From: Euperipatoides rowelli
Lineage: Eukaryota; Onychophora; Udeonychophora; Euonychophora; Peripatopsidae
DNA length: 11,761 nt
Reading direction: 5' to 3' (one strand)
Assembly (NCBI GenBank): GCA_003024985.2
Contig: PXIH01S0011378.1
Below the pieces are notes generated by a model that ran no database searches, was not told the origin of the DNA, and worked only from the letters and a program-made list of their open reading frames with translations. Both the position numbers and the translations under genes were made by a program. Each line of letters starts with the position of its first letter. Positions within the stretch are counted from its first letter, which is position 1. Shown in pieces: positions 8,738 to 11,761 of the stretch.

Positions 8738-8744
8738 ATTTACA
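8737..8744 (-). promoter_or_regulatory. Pumilio-type element TGTAAATA
   Basis: This is an exact UGUANAUA match on the minus strand, about 125 bases after the stop codon. It lies within 25 bases of the K box and abuts the second CTCF-like motif. Confidence 0.38.
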
Positions 8745-8762
8745 CATAGGGCCTACAGTTCA

Positions 8763-8793
8763 GCACCATAAGAACTTAAACATGAATTGGTGC
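8763..8793. repeat. Short inverted repeat GCACCA / TGGTGC near the stop codon
   Basis: Perfect 6-bp arms at 8763-8768 and 8788-8793 enclose a 19-base loop. They could form a weak stem in the 3' UTR. The arms are short enough for chance. Confidence 0.35.
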
Positions 8794-8868
8794 AGTGTGT
8801 CAGAGCAGTGATACAAGCACATGGCACAGTAAATTGTTTTGCCTCAAAAGCCAAATATATTGATTGTA

Positions 8869-9030
8869 TTACATGTAATTGTCCGCACTAACCCTGTCGG
8901 GAGATATAGCATCGCCTATATTGCGATTACGAGAAGTTGGTCCATTGAGATCTTGGGAAGAAGAAAAGGTCACTTCACTGCCGTCAATGATTAAATCTGT
9001 ATCAGAATCATCATTGTGAAAACCATCCTC
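8869..9030 (-). CDS. Terminal coding exon, C-terminal tail of an unrecognised protein
   Basis: Right after a strong acceptor the minus strand is open for 53 codons and ends in TAA. The tail begins EDGFHNDDSDTDLIIDGSEV and ends RVSADNYM. Its first 20 residues are acidic (seven D, two E), with CK2-like S/T-D sites in DSDTD. The middle is serine-rich and an AISPDR stretch offers a proline-directed site. No membrane segment or folded domain is visible, so it looks like a disordered, phosphorylatable tail. DTDLIIDGSE resembles a SUMO-interacting motif: a hydrophobic core flanked by acidic, phosphorylatable residues. Reading phase 0 is assumed, because TAG immediately precedes the frame. Composition and GC content differ clearly from the surrounding DNA. 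I do not recognise the protein, and upstream exons are not certain within the window. Confidence 0.6.
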   Translation of the reverse strand, partial: EDGFHNDDSDTDLIIDGSEVTFSSSQDLNGPTSRNRNIGDAISPDRVSADNYM

Positions 9031-9049
9031 CTAAAAAGAAAGAGGTTAG
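9031..9049 (-). other. 3' splice site with branch point
   Basis: Reading the minus strand toward the exon, CCTAACC is followed by a pyrimidine tract (TCTTTCTTTTT) and AG. CTAAC at 9049-9045 fits the yUnAy branch-point consensus, with the likely branch A about 15 bases from the splice junction. That is short but workable. Together with the open frame that follows, this is the main evidence that the exon at 8869-9030 is real. Confidence 0.6.
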
Positions 9050-9895
9050 GCCATCATTTAGTATTGCAAATCATTAAATATATAAATACAATAATGTTCT
9101 AATGTCAACAGCATCAAGCATTACTAGAGACAAATTCTAAACCAAGATGAAAAATAAGATATTTCTTTCCATTCGTTTAAAGTGACATCATCAAACATTG
9201 TATCTAAAATCAAATACATTATGAAGAGTTTCACAGCACTAGCCTTGTGTATTTTCCATGCTATATGATTGCTGATTATCGGTAGATCATTTCCTCTCGT
9301 CTTTGAATTCCCACATAATAAAAGCTCAAACTAAATCTAATTAAAACCAAGATGAACAAAATTTGTGTTAGTTCAATTCCATTTTCTTCCATTATATTTG
9401 ATTGAGGTGGGAAATGAATGAATAGCCTAAGCAATCAATTATATTTTCACCTGCAAATATATACCGGCAATGCTACAATGCAATAGAAGAAAATAAGCAA
9501 TAGAACAAACATTAATATATATGGAAACAAAACACACCTCACAATTTAAATGACATAAAAAGAAAAAAAAAACAGCATTAAATTTGAAAAAAAAAAGAGG
9601 TACGGAGTGGAAATATCTAAACACTTTTCAAATTTTAATAAAATTTGAAATAAATCAAAAATTAAAGAATGAAAGTTAAAAACAAATATTTNATTTCTAA
9701 AATACACTTAAAAGAAAAACAAATTTTAATTTAGACAACAAAATTATGAAACAGATGTCAATAAACATATACAGAAATGCCTAGAGTGCCAGCAAGAAGC
9801 CGAATACAGAAGAAGCAGAGGTTAAACTTAAAAGGAGCTCAAGGAGAAACTGGCATTTTTGTAAAAAAAAACTATCATAATTTCATTGCTGTCAA

Positions 9896-9932
9896 ATGAA
9901 TGAGTCTCATTCATGATGATATCCATCATCAT
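9896..9932. repeat. Compound palindrome with (ATC)n repeat
   Basis: ATGAATGAG (9896-9904) and CTCATTCAT (9906-9914) are perfect arms around one T. They run directly into ATGATGAT (9913-9920) and ATCATCAT (9925-9932) around ATCC. The second half merges with an ATC trinucleotide run. Confidence 0.85.
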
Positions 9933-10141
9933 CATCATTCTTATTATGAGAATAGTATATTAACACATGCTTAAATCTGTTAATGTTCCTATCAAATCCA
10001 AAATCTTTAAACTTTCCCAAAAACATATGTTAATAATAATGTTTATTAGTTAAATTGAAATTTCTAAGAGGAAAAAAAAACAACACTCCCCAATGTCACA
10101 CAACCTCTCCCCTCTATTTTTCATATACTATTGTATATACT

Positions 10142-10160
10142 ATTGGACAGTATATCCAAT
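10142..10160. repeat. Inverted repeat ATTGGA / TCCAAT
   Basis: Perfect 6-bp arms at 10142-10147 and 10155-10160 lie around CAGTATA. Each arm is or contains a CCAAT-box word, one per strand. With no start site nearby it is read as a structural curiosity. Confidence 0.5.
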
Positions 10161-10589
10161 ACTGCAGGCTAAAAAGAATACACTTGTCATATAGCAAAAT
10201 CGTATAAAATCTTGGTTGGCTATTGAAATTTCTTCCAGGTAGTCATCTGTGCTTATTTTGAAAAGTTATACTTATTACTATATATACAGTATATAGCAGC
10301 CCGTTTCTAAAATGCTGCATAAAAAAATATATCTTTTTTTTAAAAAAAAATTTCCTAAAAATATCATTATTTAGGTTCAAAACTACGGAAAAAAATGTTT
10401 AAATCGGTTAAGTTTTACTATTTTTTGGCATAATTAAAAGAAAAGTGGTACAGATCAGAAGTGCTACTCGTAATTGTAGGATATAAGTTTGTTGATCATT
10501 AATGGAAACATTCTTAGAGAATATGAAAGTAAATGGTCACGGATTGAACACTAAAAACACATAGATGGATAATTTTAGTGTTAAAATAT

Positions 10590-10621
10590 GGCTTATAAGG
10601 CTTATAACGCTTACGTTATAA
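10590..10621. repeat. Tandem 9-mer joined to an 8-bp hairpin
   Basis: GGCTTATAA occurs twice in tandem (10590-10607). The second copy overlaps a perfect hairpin with TTATAACG at 10602-10609 and CGTTATAA at 10614-10621, and loop CTTA. Confidence 0.85.
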
Positions 10622-10914
10622 TGTACAAGCGTGGAACAAATACACAAAATATGAAAGCATACATACAAACACTTAGTAGATTCTTTGTGACAATTTGGGA
10701 GTCCTAAAAAAGGATTCGGTGTAAAAAAAATTAACTTTCTAAGCTGAAATCTTGGCGACTAATTCCCACAAGGCTGTGATAAGCTTGAAGATCGATTGTT
10801 TACAGAAGAATAAATTTCAAAGGTGAAGTATGTGACAGAAAAAAATACTTGAACTTGTACAGCAAAAACTTAAATTTCACTATTTGATATTACGTAGAAG
10901 AATTCTTGAATAAA

Positions 10915-11127
10915 CTAATGCAATAACTTGAAGGGAGACAAAGTGACTGTTGTTTTCCTTAGTGGAACCCTTATTATGCAATCCATACTGCCTAGGGAAG
11001 CCATCTTGGTTAAATTTTGCCTAAGAGAAGGTTCTGCATAATACATTCGATAAGCAAATTCTCTATTACTAAGTCCAGCATAATCTGTAGACTCTATACT
11101 TCTTACATGTTTTTCATAAACGGAGGC
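10915..11127 (-). CDS. Possible coding exon (open, protein-like segment), product unknown
   Basis: The minus strand is open for 70 codons before TAG at 10917-10915. Composition is balanced and not the usual AT-rich chance type: it includes SIESTDYAGLSNREFAYR, then MYYAEPSLRQNLTK, then MASLGSMDC. The block is GC-richer than its surroundings. A possible donor, GCA|GTATGG, would end the exon at 10989. No good acceptor directly precedes the open frame, and a TGA sits at 11130-11128. A strong acceptor (pyrimidine run then CTAG, ending at 11188) lies 19 codons upstream of that TGA in the same frame. It could be an exon of the same minus-strand gene, an exon relic or a chance frame: by my rough estimate, several open runs of this length are expected in a window this AT-rich. 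I do not recognise the sequence. Confidence 0.33.
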   Translation of the reverse strand, partial: ASVYEKHVRSIESTDYAGLSNREFAYRMYYAEPSLRQNLTKMASLGSMDCIIRVPLRKTTVTLSPFKLLH

Positions 11128-11761
11128 TCATTTTAAAGATTGTTTTTGCACTTGAAAAAAAATTATATAATACATATTTGGAATGTCCTAGAAAAAACTA
11201 GAAAAAAAAAAAGTGCAGAAACTTTATCACTTTATAAGCAATCTAAAAAGTGTGTGTTCTATAATTTATCGCGGTTTATAGTCCATTTCCGGTTTGCTTG
11301 ACCGATCAATATTATTATTTACAATATGTTTTAAATTAAAATTTCAATGCTTTTACATAAATTACTCATCATTATGACATTCTAACATTTAAAAGTAAAA
11401 AAAAAAAATGGTTATTTATTTTTTTCGATTTTTGACTAGGCGCATCATTTTTCAGGATAGCCATTATCAGTTGTTTGGCTGCTTGCAGAGCGCTATTGTT
11501 CTATCTAGCTTTACACAAAGCAAAGTCATGTGATAATTACATGTGATATCAATCTATTTTGCGAAGAAATAATCGTCACAGATTATTTTTGTCTTGTTAC
11601 TGTATATGCAAGAAAGAAATGTTGATTTGTTGCCATTGGCTTAAGTTTGCTTTAAAAGGTCAAATGTAACAGATTTTTTAAATTTTATAATTGATTTTCA
11701 AAGATTTTAACTAAAAAAAAAATATCCACCAGAAAAAAAAAATTAAAAAAAAGTTATTTAC
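11128..11761. other. Mostly non-coding right edge
   Basis: This holds the pyrimidine-rich acceptor-like sequence on the minus strand at about 11188-11213, TACTGTA at 11598-11604 and a GC-richer patch at 11440-11540. The patch includes TCATGTGA (near 11526), which fits the M-box word bound by MiT/TFE bHLH factors. A 41-codon plus-strand frame at 11408-11533 has an acceptable start context but no further support. Confidence 0.5.

Larger units (their letters stand above)
8160..8868 (-). other. Probable 3' UTR of the minus-strand gene
   Basis: This follows the TAA stop at 8869-8871 on the minus strand. The part nearest the stop is GC-richer than the surroundings and holds a cluster of short regulatory-type motifs: a K box, an AU-rich element and Pumilio-type sites. 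The distal end is uncertain. The first canonical AATAAA after the stop is at 8173-8178 on the minus strand, an ATTAAA lies nearer at 8284-8289, and another AATAAA lies at 7904-7909, so the UTR could be about 0.6, 0.7 or 1 kb. No RNA evidence is available from sequence alone. Confidence 0.4.
9050..10914 (-). other. Probable intron sequence of the minus-strand gene
   Basis: This stretch lies upstream of the terminal acceptor on the minus strand, and no clear exon is visible in it. It contains an ambiguous base at 9692, the compound palindrome near 9896, an inverted ATTGGA/TCCAAT pair at 10142-10160, TACAGTA at 10285-10291 and the ggcttataa tandem/hairpin near 10590. A 40-codon plus-strand frame at 9777-9899 is rich in K, R and Q, but nothing else supports it. 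Confidence 0.45.

Noticed and set aside
9777-9899. Plus-strand 40-codon frame starting MPRVPARSRIQKKQRL
   Set aside because: It is basic and low-complexity, ends in an A-run, and lies in the probable intron of the minus-strand gene without splice support.
11408-11533. Plus-strand 41-codon frame in a GC-richer patch
   Set aside because: Good start context only; no homology, no splice signal and a length expected by chance.
1-11761. tRNA, rRNA, CRISPR array or bacterial operon
   Set aside because: No tRNA B-box-like GGTTCGA word, no regularly spaced direct repeats and no ribosome-binding-site-led gene clusters were seen on either strand.

Overview
This is an AT-rich (roughly 70% A+T by eye) eukaryotic, animal-type window. 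It has long non-coding stretches, many A/T homopolymer runs, microsatellites, two ambiguous bases and very little coding sequence. There are no bacterial operons, ribosome-binding sites, tRNA, rRNA or CRISPR arrays. A spliced last exon, a decayed PIF/Harbinger transposase and a 3' UTR site matching the protostome miR-2 family suggest an invertebrate, possibly an arthropod. That placement is inference.

Left edge (1-225, minus strand): the N-terminal part of a dead PIF/Harbinger (HARBI1-like) transposase, with a frameshift and an internal deletion, running off the window. From 226 to about 6058 I see no convincing gene. This stretch holds a G-run, two A-tract-armed palindromes (3151-3180 and 4798-4818), a CTCF-like motif in a GC-richer block (4642-4655) and a pyrimidine/(CA)n microsatellite.

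6059-6653 is the most structured part of the window. Perfect 30-bp inverted repeats enclose at least five more degenerate copies of the same ~24-bp motif in both orientations. It looks like a non-autonomous foldback/MITE-type element of about 595 bp with no transposase.

From about 8160 to 9030 (minus strand) lies the 3' end of a spliced protein-coding gene. It has a textbook acceptor and branch point, a 53-residue acidic/serine-rich C-terminal tail ending in TAA, and a 3' UTR carrying a miR-2-type K box, an AU-rich element, two Pumilio-type sites and candidate poly(A) signals. Two minus-strand CTCF-like motifs in the same 3' UTR face the plus-strand one at 4642. Upstream on the minus strand (9031 to the right edge) is mostly intron-like DNA. 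One open, protein-like segment (10915-11127) may be another exon, but its splice borders are uncertain and an in-frame TGA lies just upstream. I could not name the gene from its visible tail.
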